A stretch of DNA of 58,378 nt from NCBI GenBank assembly GCA_030834695.1, contig JAUQXK010000047.1:1-58378 (forward strand). The letters are read 5' to 3'. The translations under genes and the position numbers were made by a program. This DNA comes from Desulfobacterales bacterium. Lineage in GTDB: Bacteria > Desulfobacterota > Desulfobacteria > Desulfobacterales > SpSt-501. Every line of letters begins with the position of its first letter. Position 1 is the stretch's first letter. The notes under the pieces were generated by a model that saw only the letters and a program-made list of their open reading frames with translations, was not told the DNA's origin and did not search any database. Of this stretch, positions 1 to 8,436 are shown in pieces.

Positions 1-140
1 CGGTCGACATCCCCCTTCGTCCCGTAGGCCACCTGCGCAAGCTTCTCCCCCTTGGCCGGGTTCCACACGTCCCCGAATACCTTCGACTCCGACTCCACCC
101 ACTCCCCATTGATGTAGTTCTTCATCACCGGCAGTGCCAT
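1..140 (-). CDS. MmsA-like CoA-acylating aldehyde dehydrogenase, N-terminal fragment
   Basis: Only the first 46 codons are in the window; the gene continues beyond base 1. The visible residues (NYINGEWVES, then VWNPAKGE) match the N-terminal beta-hairpin of aldehyde dehydrogenases and most resemble methylmalonate-semialdehyde dehydrogenase (acylating), which converts an aldehyde to an acyl-CoA with NAD and CoA. The ATG at 140 is preceded by AAAGGAG at good spacing. It lies just downstream of an iron alcohol dehydrogenase on the same strand, so an alcohol to aldehyde to acyl-CoA route is plausible. The catalytic Cys is outside the window, so the subfamily is an inference from the N-terminus only. 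Confidence 0.6.
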   Translation of the reverse strand, partial: MALPVMKNYINGEWVESESKVFGDVWNPAKGEKLAQVAYGTKGDVD

Positions 141-212
141 AGCTACGTCTCCTTTGAATGTGAATGATTGGTTGCGGTTATGCGTCAATCGGGCCTCTCG
201 AGGCCCATGTCC

Positions 213-1397
213 CTAGTTGAAAAGCTTGGCGTAGACCTCTATGATTTCCTCCTTGGTCGGCCGGCGCGGGTTGTTCCCGGGGCTGCCGCTCGCCAGGGCG
301 TCCTCGGCCATCTTAGGAGCCATCTTCATGAACTCCTCCTGCTTCAATTTCAGTTCTGCGGCGCGAGGGATCTTGATATCGTCGCAGAGCTGCTGCACCG
401 CCTCGACGGCCGTCTGGGCGGCTTCCATTTCCGTGAGCCCTTCAATGTTTTCACCCATGGCTTCGGCGATGTCCGCGAATTTTTCGGGTGTCGCGACGCG
501 GCTGAATTCCATCACCAGGGGCAGCAGGATGGCGTTCGACAGACCGTGCGGCACGTGGAAACAGGCCCCGATAGGCCGGGACATGCCGTGCACCATGGCC
601 ACCGACGAGTTGGAAAAGGCCATGCCGGCGACCGTCGATCCCAGCATGACGTAGTTCTTGGCCTCGAGATCTTCGGGGTTGGCCCAGGCGCGGCGCAGGT
701 AAGTGCCCATCATGCGGATGGCTTCCAGTGCCAGGATTTCGGTCAGCGGCTGAGCCTTCCTGGAAATATAGGACTCGATGGCGTGCGTGAGCGCATCGAT
801 GCCCGTCGATGCCGCCACCCAACCCGGCATGGACAGCGTCAGCAGCGGATCGACAATGGCGGCCTGGGGCATGAGGTAATCGCTGACGATCAGCATTTTC
901 ACGTCGCGCGCGGTGTCCGTGATGATGGTGAACCGCGTGACTTCGCTCCCGGTGCCGGCCGTGGTGGGGATGGCGATGATGGGAGCTGCCGGCTTGGCGA
1001 TCTTGTTGAGCCCCATGAATTCGGTGATCTTGGCGGCGTTGGTCGCCACCGCGGCAATGGCCTTGGCCGCGTCGATGGGGCTTCCGCCGCCGAGCGCGAT
1101 GACCATGTCGCATTTGTTGTCTTTGTAAATGCGCAGGCCTTCCTCCACGATCTTGTCCGTGGGCTCGGTGTTCACCTGGTCATACACGGCGGTTTCAACG
1201 CCCCCCGCCTTGATCTGCTCCAGTGCCTGCGCGACGTAGCCGGCCTTCTGCATGGACTGGTCGGTGACCAGCAACGCGCGCTTTCCAAAGCGGGCGGCCT
1301 CGCTCCCGACCTTTTTCAGACACCCCAGACCGAAGTGAATGATCTGTGGCGCCCGAAACTCGTACATCTTGGACCCGATGAAATCAAATGGATTCAT
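213..1397 (-). CDS. Iron-containing alcohol dehydrogenase
   Basis: A 394-residue group III (Fe-ADH) alcohol dehydrogenase, interconverting an alcohol and an aldehyde or ketone with NAD(P) in the cytoplasm. Visible hallmarks are the GGGSPID nucleotide-binding motif at about residues 103-109, TTAGTGSE at about 145-152, and the metal ligands D201 and H205 (in DALTHAIE), H270 (MVHGMSRPIG) and H284 (HVPHGLSNA). All four ligands are present, so it should be active. The reading frame extends further upstream, but the ATG at 1397 has GGGAGG seven bases before it and gives the normal family length. It sits between a spermidine-synthase-like gene and an acylating aldehyde dehydrogenase. The substrate cannot be told from sequence. 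Confidence 0.93.
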   Translation of the reverse strand: MNPFDFIGSKMYEFRAPQIIHFGLGCLKKVGSEAARFGKRALLVTDQSMQKAGYVAQALEQIKAGGVETAVYDQVNTEPTDKIVEEGLRIYKDNKCDMVIALGGGSPIDAAKAIAAVATNAAKITEFMGLNKIAKPAAPIIAIPTTAGTGSEVTRFTIITDTARDVKMLIVSDYLMPQAAIVDPLLTLSMPGWVAASTGIDALTHAIESYISRKAQPLTEILALEAIRMMGTYLRRAWANPEDLEAKNYVMLGSTVAGMAFSNSSVAMVHGMSRPIGACFHVPHGLSNAILLPLVMEFSRVATPEKFADIAEAMGENIEGLTEMEAAQTAVEAVQQLCDDIKIPRAAELKLKQEEFMKMAPKMAEDALASGSPGNNPRRPTKEEIIEVYAKLFN

Positions 1398-1495
1398 TGC
1401 TTCCTCCCTTCTTTCGGTGATCATGAGTTTCACGTCTTGATTGAAAAGATTCCCGCCGTTCGACAATGCCCTCCTGCGGCGTCGGCGTTGCCGCA

Positions 1496-3913
1496 TCAGC
1501 CCAGAGCCGCATTTCCCATTTTGATTCTGATTTTGTCCGAGTCCCTCTCGCAGGCGGTGTGTGTCAGAAGGTAAACGAACAGGTAACATGCAACGCCCGC
1601 CAATAACGCCTGTTGAAACCCGAAGTGGATTGCCAGCAGCAGGGACACAGCAGAGCCCGTCACCGAACTGGCGCCGTTGACAGCGTACATCCAGGGGATG
1701 TCATCCTCCCCTCCCGCGGCTTTGAGCCATTGAATCGCGGAAGGGAAGGGTACCCCAGCACTCATGCCGACCGGCATCAGCAAGAGCACACAGCCGATCC
1801 ATCGCCAGGCGTCCGCCAGCTGGGCCAATCGGGAGACGATCCAGGGAAGCAGCGCTGCGTATGCTAATAACCAAATAACCATCATCAAGCAGACCGCACG
1901 GATTCGTCGCTCCGGAGAATGCGGCCGCCAGCGGCCTCCCAGCCAGCTTCCCAGCCCCGCCCACCCCAGGAGTGCCGAAAGGACAGTGGCCATGGCCAGC
2001 GTCGGCGAGCCCAACAAGAGAAAGAAATGCGACAGCAGCGACAGCTCGACCAGCATAAATCCCAACCCCAGCAACGAAAAAATCGCGAGCCCCCACCGAT
2101 GAATTCCTCCGGAAGGCTGCCCGGAGAGCGTGCCCATGCCCGGCCCACCGCGATTTTTTCGAATGACAAGCCACGGTATCAGGAGGGTGGCGCCGTATAA
2201 AATCAGCGCGGCGCCGCAGGCGAAGAAGATCGGCCGTGGGACCCCGTTCTCCAGTTTGTAGAAGAAAGGCCGGTTGTCGCTGACGGGGCGGATGTCCCAG
2301 CCTTGGGCTTGCACCTGGCGGATGAGATCGTCCAAACCGATCCGGCCTGAGCTCAACGCCAGCAGGCTGGGGTTGACGGCCTGGACGAAGGGGAAGAAAG
2401 AGGAGGCCGGTTGAAACCCCTGATTCAGCATCGCCCGATGCATTTGGGCCCCCTCCGGCGGGGTGAAAGCGGTTTTGCGCAGCACCAAGCACAGATAGTC
2501 ATCCGAGGCGACGACGTACGCGTGCTTCATGGCGTCGGCCGTCCCGACCCCCTGCCCGTCGAGCATTTTCAGAGCAAGGGCCAGCAGGCGCAGGATCTCG
2601 GCGTCGTTATGCCCGACCACCGCTAAGGATCCATCCCCCGTGAGGCGCTCCCAGTATTCTCGCATGGACTCCAGGGTAAAGAGGAAGTTTTCGGTGAGAG
2701 CGTAGCCCTCCAGGCTGCGGGTGGTATTGATGACCGGCAGGCTGAGAAAAATCAGATCATACGGCTCCGATTGGCCTCGCAAGTAGCGGCGGCCCTCGTC
2801 GACCACCACGGCAACATCGGGGTAGCCGTTATAGATTCCGCCGTTGAAACTCGAATTCCGGCGGACCAACTCGACCAAATCCTCGTTGAGTTCAACCGCC
2901 GTAATGTTTTTTAATCCTCCCCAGAGAGCCAGCAGAACGTCGCGCCCGCCGCCCGGCCCGATGAGCAGCGCGGAGTCCCGTGCGTCGGGCTTCAGGAACT
3001 CGAACGCCATTCTGCCGGGAAAATCGGCCAGCCGGGTTTCAACCAGCCCGGGCAAATCCTCCCTGCGGCCGCTGAAGCGGTACATGGGAGACCCTGCGGT
3101 TCCGTCCACGTAAAGATCCATCACCTCCGGCTGCGATCGGTAACGCACGAGATCCGTTCGCCCGAAGGCAGTCCAACGGCTTTCGGTGATTTCGCCCCGA
3201 AATGAATTCAGCGCATCGTGAATTTCCTTTTCCGGGTTGCGGCCGACAGGGATTTCGAGAAGCCGCTGCGGAAAAACACCGGCGGCGAGCATCAGGCAAA
3301 GGGCCAGGACGCATAGACTCCACGCCGCAAGGCGGCGCGGCGCGCCCCCCCTCCGACAGGTCAGCAGGAGCGCGACGAGGGCGGCGCCGGCGGCGATCAG
3401 GAAATGCGCGCGCAACCCGCCGAGGGCGTCGAGCATCACAACGGCACCCCAGGCTCCGGCCCCGGCTCCCAGAAGGTCCATGCCGTACAAACGATGACTG
3501 ACGGCCGGGAAAGAACGGTACATCTCCGCCATGAACAATCCCGCCGCCGCAAAGGGGGTACAAACGATCGGGCCGATGAAGATAACGGCCCAGAGCGAGT
3601 CGGTGAAGCGCCCGGTCTGAATCGCCAAAAATATGGAGGCGGGCAGGGCGATGGCGAACAGCAGCGCATACCGGCCTAAAACCAGGTGCTTCGTTTTATC
3701 GGGCGGCGCTTTTTGCAAAAACCAGACGATCAGCCCGCCCAGGCCCAGACCGAAGAGGGCCATGGAAAGGACCAGGAAAACGTAATGATAGGACAGCAGC
3801 ACCGCGAGCAGACGCGCGACAACAACCTCGAACGCCATCACGCTGAAGGCGATCAGGAAGATGCCAGACGGAAACAGCAGATCAGGCTGCCTATGTGATG
3901 AGGAAACTATCAT
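1496..3913 (-). CDS. Polytopic membrane protein with spermidine synthase-like domain
   Basis: About 805 residues. An N-terminal block of several hydrophobic segments is followed by a soluble spermidine synthase/methyltransferase-like Rossmann domain (LIGPGGGRDVLLAL, then AVELNEDLVELVRR and DEGRRYLRG) and a second membrane block of several helices. This layout matches the large uncharacterised family of membrane-embedded spermidine-synthase-like proteins. The position where true aminopropyltransferases carry acidic catalytic residues (YDVIxxDxxDP) reads YDLIFLSLPVINTT, so polyamine synthesis is unlikely. The start at 3913 (MIVSSSHRQ) is the most natural but has no clear Shine-Dalgarno; the frame is open to 4033. 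It lies 158 bases after dctM and 98 bases before the alcohol dehydrogenase, so operon membership is uncertain. Confidence 0.8.
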   Translation of the reverse strand: MIVSSSHRQPDLLFPSGIFLIAFSVMAFEVVVARLLAVLLSYHYVFLVLSMALFGLGLGGLIVWFLQKAPPDKTKHLVLGRYALLFAIALPASIFLAIQTGRFTDSLWAVIFIGPIVCTPFAAAGLFMAEMYRSFPAVSHRLYGMDLLGAGAGAWGAVVMLDALGGLRAHFLIAAGAALVALLLTCRRGGAPRRLAAWSLCVLALCLMLAAGVFPQRLLEIPVGRNPEKEIHDALNSFRGEITESRWTAFGRTDLVRYRSQPEVMDLYVDGTAGSPMYRFSGRREDLPGLVETRLADFPGRMAFEFLKPDARDSALLIGPGGGRDVLLALWGGLKNITAVELNEDLVELVRRNSSFNGGIYNGYPDVAVVVDEGRRYLRGQSEPYDLIFLSLPVINTTRSLEGYALTENFLFTLESMREYWERLTGDGSLAVVGHNDAEILRLLALALKMLDGQGVGTADAMKHAYVVASDDYLCLVLRKTAFTPPEGAQMHRAMLNQGFQPASSFFPFVQAVNPSLLALSSGRIGLDDLIRQVQAQGWDIRPVSDNRPFFYKLENGVPRPIFFACGAALILYGATLLIPWLVIRKNRGGPGMGTLSGQPSGGIHRWGLAIFSLLGLGFMLVELSLLSHFFLLLGSPTLAMATVLSALLGWAGLGSWLGGRWRPHSPERRIRAVCLMMVIWLLAYAALLPWIVSRLAQLADAWRWIGCVLLLMPVGMSAGVPFPSAIQWLKAAGGEDDIPWMYAVNGASSVTGSAVSLLLAIHFGFQQALLAGVACYLFVYLLTHTACERDSDKIRIKMGNAALG

Positions 3914-3933
3914 CGCCGAGTTGATTATGTGAA

Positions 3934-4001
3934 GGCTGCCGTTTGGGCAGCCAGTGTTATGGCCCGAGCGAGGCGGCCGAGCCAGGGCGCTCAGCCGCCT
4001 C
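3934..4001. terminator. Two hairpins between dctM and the next gene
   Basis: Two perfect inverted repeats lie in the 158-base spacer: GAGGCGGC/GCCGCCTC (3970-4001) and GGCTGCC-GTTTG-GGCAGCC (3934-3952). They follow dctM in the direction of transcription. Neither is followed by a run of U on the minus strand, so they could be a weak terminator, an RNA-processing site or an attenuator. Confidence 0.3.
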
Positions 4002-4071
4002 TTGCCCGTCAGAGGCCCATCCGGGGATGTCACCGGCGGTCTTCATCTTCCAACTGCTTCATCTCCCGTCA

Positions 4072-5406
4072 TCAACCGATAATCCGGTTTGGGAGATAAG
4101 TTACGACATCGGACCAGAAGATACACACTGCCAGTCCGATCAGCTGAATAATGATGAACGGCACGATTCCCTTGTAGATATCGATCAACCGGACCTCAGG
4201 CGGCACCGTGGTCTTCATGTAAAAAAGGGCATACCCGAAAGGCGGCGACAGGAACGAGGTCTGCAGGTTGACCGCGATGAGCACGATGAACCACAGCTTG
4301 TCGAAGCCCAGCTTGACGGCGATCGGCAGAAAGATCGGGAACGTGATGTAGATGATGGCGATCCAGTCGATCAGAAACCCTAGGAAGAAGATGATGATCA
4401 TCATGACGGAGAGAACGCCCCACCGGCCCAAGGCGCCGAACGACATGACGAAGTCGGTCACCGCGTCCCCGCCGCCGAGCCCCAGGAACACACCGGTGAA
4501 GATGGACGCCGTGAACAGGATGGTCATGACCATGCAGTTGGTCCGGGCCGCGGTCAGCAGACAGTCGATGAACAGCTTCCAGGTGAACTTGCCGTAGGCG
4601 ATCATCAGGAGCAACGCGATGAAGGCGCCGACGCCGGAGGCTTCCGTGGCCGTGGCCACGCCGGTCCAGATCGAGCCCAGCACGCCGATCATGAGCAGCA
4701 GCATCGGCAGCATGTTCACCACCAGCAGCTTGATCAGCTCCTTACCCGAAACGGCGGCCCGCTCCTCGCGCGACAGGGCCGGCCCCATCTCCGGCTTCCA
4801 GGTGGTCAGGATCAAAATGTAAATGAAGAAAAGACCGGCTAGGATCAGGCCGGGGAAGAAGCCGCCGGCAAAGAGTTTGCCCACCGAGATGCCGGCTTGG
4901 TCGGCCATCATGACCAGCATAATGCTTGGCGGGATGAGGATGCTCAAGACGCCGCCCGCGGCCACGCAGCCCACGGACATGTTCTTGTTGTAGTGGTGCT
5001 TCAACATGACCGGCACTGCGAGGATGGTCATGCTCACCACGCTCGCGCCGATAATCCCGGTGCAGGCTGCCTCGATGGCGCACATCACGATCACCGCCAG
5101 CCCGATGGCGCCGTTGATCGGACCGAACAGGTGCATCATCGAACGGAAGAGCCCCTCCGAGATGCCGGATTTTGAAAGGAAGGCGGCCATCAGGACGAAC
5201 TGGGGGATCGCGATGAGGATGTTGTTGGTGGTCGAATCGAAGGCCCGTCCTTGGAAAAGGTAGGTGCCGCTGGCTCCCCAGCCGAGGTAGGCGAAGATCG
5301 TGGCCAGCCCCCCCATGATGAACGCCACCGGGTGGCCCAGCGCCAGTCCGCCCATGATGCCGACGAACATTAGAAAGACGACGGTTTCAGGGGTCAGGTC
5401 GATCAT
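4072..5406 (-). CDS. dctM: TRAP transporter large permease (DctM)
   Basis: A 444-residue polytopic DctM/TRAP-T 12-helix subunit, the cation-coupled translocation component for a small organic acid at the inner membrane. It starts MIDLTPETVVFLMFVGIM and contains the conserved GGVLSILIPPSIMLV segment, followed by a second helix bundle with many Gly and Pro breaks typical of the family. Its ATG overlaps the stop of the small permease as ATGA (bases 5403-5406), showing translational coupling. The reading frame stays open far upstream (to 5742) but that part overlaps dctQ and is not coding. It forms a full transporter with the dctQ and dctP genes just upstream. Confidence 0.95.
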   Translation of the reverse strand: MIDLTPETVVFLMFVGIMGGLALGHPVAFIMGGLATIFAYLGWGASGTYLFQGRAFDSTTNNILIAIPQFVLMAAFLSKSGISEGLFRSMMHLFGPINGAIGLAVIVMCAIEAACTGIIGASVVSMTILAVPVMLKHHYNKNMSVGCVAAGGVLSILIPPSIMLVMMADQAGISVGKLFAGGFFPGLILAGLFFIYILILTTWKPEMGPALSREERAAVSGKELIKLLVVNMLPMLLLMIGVLGSIWTGVATATEASGVGAFIALLLMIAYGKFTWKLFIDCLLTAARTNCMVMTILFTASIFTGVFLGLGGGDAVTDFVMSFGALGRWGVLSVMMIIIFFLGFLIDWIAIIYITFPIFLPIAVKLGFDKLWFIVLIAVNLQTSFLSPPFGYALFYMKTTVPPEVRLIDIYKGIVPFIIIQLIGLAVCIFWSDVVTYLPNRIIG

Positions 5407-5915
5407 AGCCGCTCTCCTTTCACCAGGAAGATCATGTTCTTGAGGAAGTCGGCAAACCCCTGCAGGAGCAGCAACGCCATGCCCACCGGCAGGATGGTCT
5501 TGGCCGGATAGACAATCGGGTTGAAGGCGGTGGGGGTGCGTTCCTTCATCGCCCAGGACGTGGCGGCGAAATTGACGGCGTCGGTAAAGAATACCACTCC
5601 GAAGAGCCCCATGAAGAAGATGAAGCAGGCCACGTCGATCAGGGCCTTGGTTCGCGGGGAGAAGCGTTCGTAAAGGATGTCCACGTTGGCGTGCCCTTTG
5701 TAAAGCTGGGTGTAACCCATCAGGAGCAGCACGGACCCGCAAAAGAGGTAGGCCAGAACCTCATGGGTCCAGATGGTGGGCGAGTGCAGGACCCGCCGCG
5801 TAAACACCTCGTAACAGGACAAACACATCAGAATCACAATAATTCCGCTGAAAATTCGGCCGGACCATTCCGAAATCGTTTGGATGAAGTTGATGATCCC
5901 TTTCAGGGCATTCAT
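5403..5915 (-). CDS. dctQ: TRAP transporter small permease (DctQ)
   Basis: A 170-residue DctQ-family membrane protein with four predicted transmembrane segments. The conserved stretch VFTRRVLHSPTIWTHEVLAY resembles the family signature in which an aromatic/acidic helix follows a basic loop. The start at 5915 (MNALKGIINF) has GGAGG at good spacing; an upstream in-frame extension to 6008 lacks one and is not typical of the family. It sits between dctP and dctM, overlapping dctM by four bases. DctQ stabilises and completes the permease of TRAP carriers. Confidence 0.93.
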   Translation of the reverse strand: MNALKGIINFIQTISEWSGRIFSGIIVILMCLSCYEVFTRRVLHSPTIWTHEVLAYLFCGSVLLLMGYTQLYKGHANVDILYERFSPRTKALIDVACFIFFMGLFGVVFFTDAVNFAATSWAMKERTPTAFNPIVYPAKTILPVGMALLLLQGFADFLKNMIFLVKGERL

Positions 5916-6029
5916 GATCAGCCTCCGAGATGGGCCGCTCTCCGGGAAAAATATTTCCCCGGAGAGCTCCCAAGGTATCTGTAGCTTAGTGTCCGAGATC
6001 CAGGTCAAACAGGCTGAATCTGGGATCCC

Positions 6030-7271
6030 CTATTTGGGAAGAGCGACCGGATTGCCCTGATAGGGAGTGCCCGGCTTCCAGGGCTCCTGGGCCTCCATCC
6101 GAGCGCGGGTGGCCTTGGCCAGGTCCATCACGGCATCGTAGACCTTGTGCTTCTTGGCGATCTCTTCCAGCTTGCCGTAGATCTGATCAAGCTTGGGTGG
6201 GTTGCGGCCGAACATGAACGGCTGCTCGATGGCCCGCCACTCGGCGATATCCTTCAAGTATTTCGCCTGCGAGAAGGCGATCTTGGCGTGTTCCGGGTTG
6301 GCTTCGGCATCTTCCACCAGGTATTTGTAGGCCAGATCCGTGAGTTTGTTGATGGTCTCCTGGTCCAGGATGCTCATCTGCACGCCCTTTTCCTTGAACT
6401 TCTGGGTGAAGTCTCCCGCGTTCAATTCGTAATACGTCCAGGCCCACATCATCGACGCCATGGCGGCTTCCTTGGTCAGGAACTTGACGCGGTCGGAGAC
6501 CTTGTCCCAGGCGGCCTTGTTGATCATGACGCCGGACACCGGTCCCGGCTGATGCCAGCCCGGAAGGACCCAGAACTTCGTGACTTCCTGAAAACCCATG
6601 GACCAGTCGACGCCCGGAACGGAAAATTCGGCGGCGTCGATGGTGCCGCGGGACAGCGCCAGGTAGATTTCAGAGCCCGGCATGAAGATGGCCGCGCCGC
6701 CGAGGTCCTGGAGGATCTTGGCCTGGACGCGTCCGCATTGGCGCATCTTGACGCCCTTGTAATCGTCGCCCGTCTTGATCGGTTTGTTCGAGCGCTGGCC
6801 GGATTCAGGGCCGGTCACGGAATGCGGAAACCAGACGATGCCGTATTTCGCATAGAGTTCCTGGGCCAGTTCGAGGCCGCCCGCCTGCCAGAACCAGATC
6901 ATGTAGTCTCCGGGGGTCAGCCAGACCGGGGTCGATGTGATCAGGCCGAAGGCGGTGTTTTTGCCTTCCCAATAGCTGGGCCAGTCGGTGCCCGCTTCGA
7001 TGGTGCCTTTGGCCACGGCGTCGAACATTTCGTCCGAACGCGTTACAAGGGTGCCGCCGGCAAACCATTTGATGTCCAGATCGCCGGCGCCCATCACGTT
7101 CATCAGGTCGACCCAATACTTGTCGCCTTTCCACAGCGTGATCGACGGCGCCCAAATGCTCTGGAATCGCCATCGGGACGGAGCCGCATCCGCCGCCTTC
7201 GGCCATAGAGCGGCCATCAGACCGACGAGCACTACCATGGTGATCAGCCAACATACTGCCCGCTTTTTCAT
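6030..7271 (-). CDS. dctP: TRAP transporter substrate-binding protein (DctP family)
   Basis: A 413-residue periplasmic binding protein of the DctP family with an N-terminal signal sequence (MKKRAVCWLITMVVLVGLMAALWP, cleaved near the Ala-rich AADA). It is closer in form to the TakP-like (keto-acid binding) branch: a Trp-rich N-terminal lobe (FQSIWAPSITLWKGDKYW) and the GTIDAAEFSVPGVDWSMGFQ segment are visible. The ATG at 7271 follows GGAGGGGTGAAG; a GTG six bases upstream is also in frame but too near the Shine-Dalgarno. It is 25 bases after the FadR-type regulator gene, so the regulator probably controls this transporter. The ligand is not determined by sequence; alpha-keto or hydroxy acids are the best guess. 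Confidence 0.92.
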   Translation of the reverse strand: MKKRAVCWLITMVVLVGLMAALWPKAADAAPSRWRFQSIWAPSITLWKGDKYWVDLMNVMGAGDLDIKWFAGGTLVTRSDEMFDAVAKGTIEAGTDWPSYWEGKNTAFGLITSTPVWLTPGDYMIWFWQAGGLELAQELYAKYGIVWFPHSVTGPESGQRSNKPIKTGDDYKGVKMRQCGRVQAKILQDLGGAAIFMPGSEIYLALSRGTIDAAEFSVPGVDWSMGFQEVTKFWVLPGWHQPGPVSGVMINKAAWDKVSDRVKFLTKEAAMASMMWAWTYYELNAGDFTQKFKEKGVQMSILDQETINKLTDLAYKYLVEDAEANPEHAKIAFSQAKYLKDIAEWRAIEQPFMFGRNPPKLDQIYGKLEEIAKKHKVYDAVMDLAKATRARMEAQEPWKPGTPYQGNPVALPK

Positions 7272-7296
7272 CTTCACCCCTCCTTGTTCGAGTGTT

Positions 7297-8127
7297 TTAG
7301 TTGTCCAACTGCTTGAACGGAACCCGTTTTCGGCTCTTGTTCTGGCGGTCTTTGACGGACATCACCTCCTTTTTCGGCCCGAGGCCGCGGTCGAGTGAGA
7401 GCCCGAGGCCGCGGATTCTTTTTTGTTTTTGGATGCTGGCCAGGTCGTCTTCCACTTCCATCAGGTGCCGCAGCATTTCCAGGCGCGCCTTATCGACATT
7501 CCGGTCTTTCAAGGCCGCATGGATTCTCTGATGGGCTTCGAGCACTCGCACGGAAAAGTCGGATTTGGGTTTCAGGATTTCCTTGGCGTCGGCCAGAAGG
7601 TTGTGCACCAGGTCCACGAAGAGACTCAGCAATGGGTTGCCGCAGGCGTTGCCGATGATGCGGTGGAAATCCAACTCGTTGCGCCGCAGTCGGCTCAAGT
7701 CCTTCCGGTGGAGATCATCCCGGGCCTGTTCGATCAGCGTTCGGAGCTGTTTCAGTTCGGCCGTCGTAATGGTTTTGGCCGCCGTCGCCGCTGTGTGAGT
7801 TTCCAGGATAACCCGGACTTCCGCCAGGTTCTTGAGGGAGAGTTTCTTAAAGTGCAGGATGTTGACGAAGAGTTCGCGGGCCTTTTTCATGTCGATCGAC
7901 GTGACGAAGGCGCCACCGGAGACGCCCTGCCGGATATCCAGAAATCCAAGAACCTCCAAGGACCGCAGGGCCTCGCGCATGGTGGCCTTGCTGACGTGGA
8001 AAGTCTTGATCAGCTCCCGCTCGGAGGGAAGCTTGTCGCCAGGCTGGAGCAGACCCGCGAAAATCGCTTCCCGGATCTGCTGGATGATGGATTCGGAGAC
8101 CTTGTTCGTCTTGACTGTTTTGAACAT
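7297..8127 (-). CDS. FadR/GntR-family transcriptional regulator
   Basis: A 276-residue regulator. Residues 1-75 form a GntR winged helix (PGDKLPSERELIKTF, then VSKATMREALRSLEVLG). The rest is an FCD-type all-helical ligand domain with the expected acidic/His positions (NELDFHRIIGNACGNPL, EAHQRIHAAL, RHLMEVEDD) that bind metal and a small organic acid. It is the first gene of the 1-8 kb minus-strand cluster and most likely represses the TRAP transporter and dehydrogenases until the carboxylate substrate is present. A perfect AT-rich palindrome about 180 bases upstream is a candidate operator. Confidence 0.93.
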   Translation of the reverse strand: MFKTVKTNKVSESIIQQIREAIFAGLLQPGDKLPSERELIKTFHVSKATMREALRSLEVLGFLDIRQGVSGGAFVTSIDMKKARELFVNILHFKKLSLKNLAEVRVILETHTAATAAKTITTAELKQLRTLIEQARDDLHRKDLSRLRRNELDFHRIIGNACGNPLLSLFVDLVHNLLADAKEILKPKSDFSVRVLEAHQRIHAALKDRNVDKARLEMLRHLMEVEDDLASIQKQKRIRGLGLSLDRGLGPKKEVMSVKDRQNKSRKRVPFKQLDN

Positions 8128-8131
8128 GTCG

Positions 8132-8150
8132 TTTCCTTCTGAAAAGGAAA
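8132..8150 (-). promoter_or_regulatory. Hairpin covering the ribosome-binding site of the FadR-type gene
   Basis: On the minus strand TTTCCTT-(5)-AAGGAAA is a perfect 7-bp inverted repeat whose right arm holds the only Shine-Dalgarno (AAGGA) of the regulator, ending about six bases before its ATG. Folding would hide the site, so translation of the regulator may be damped. This is a structural reading only. Confidence 0.35.
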
Positions 8151-8300
8151 AACTACAAGCTCTTGCCAGCCTGGAGACTCAGGATTGGCGATGGGGCCTG
8201 AGTCGTGGAGAACGGAATATAGTCGTGAAGCTCGAAATCAATGAGTAGTTGCCGGGGAATAGGGAGCCTATTACGTGAAATTTTCGGAAAAAGTCAAGGA

Positions 8301-8331
8301 GAATATCAAATATTATAATATTTGAATATTC
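8301..8331. promoter_or_regulatory. AT-rich palindrome, candidate operator
   Basis: The core CAAATATTATAATATTTG (8307-8324) is a perfect 18-base palindrome. It is flanked by GAATAT and ATATTC, which are also inverted copies with one extra base on one side, giving a 31-base near-palindrome. Perfect dyads of this size upstream of a GntR-family gene often are its own operator; the distance to the gene start (about 180 bases) fits a promoter with a long leader. No sequence match to a known FadR-type operator is claimed. Confidence 0.4.
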
Positions 8332-8359
8332 TTTGGGGCGATGCCAAAACGTGGGCGGG

Positions 8360-8381
8360 CCGAGAGGATCGAATCTCTCGG
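8360..8381 (-). terminator. Hairpin downstream of the lipoprotein gene
   Basis: CCGAGAG-(8)-CTCTCGG, a perfect 7-bp stem 55 bases after the lipoprotein stop codon in its direction of transcription. There is no clear U-tract, so it is a weak or factor-dependent terminator at best. Confidence 0.35.
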
Positions 8382-8436
8382 CGGCCGGCGAGAATTCAGG
8401 AATAGAAAGGCGAGCGCGGGCGAGTGAAATAGTTCT

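Larger units (their letters stand above)
8128..8436. other. Intergenic region upstream of the FadR-type regulator
   Basis: 309 bases without a convincing gene, separating the small lipoprotein (ending at 8437) from the FadR-type regulator (starting at 8127). It contains the SD hairpin, an AT-rich palindrome and a GC-rich hairpin listed separately. The part from about 8260 to 8335 is clearly richer in A+T than its surroundings and is the likely promoter area for the regulator-TRAP operon. Confidence 0.7.

Noticed and set aside
168-1574. A 468-codon open frame on the plus strand opposite the alcohol dehydrogenase
   Set aside because: It is antisense to a gene with all family motifs; long antisense frames are expected in GC-rich DNA.
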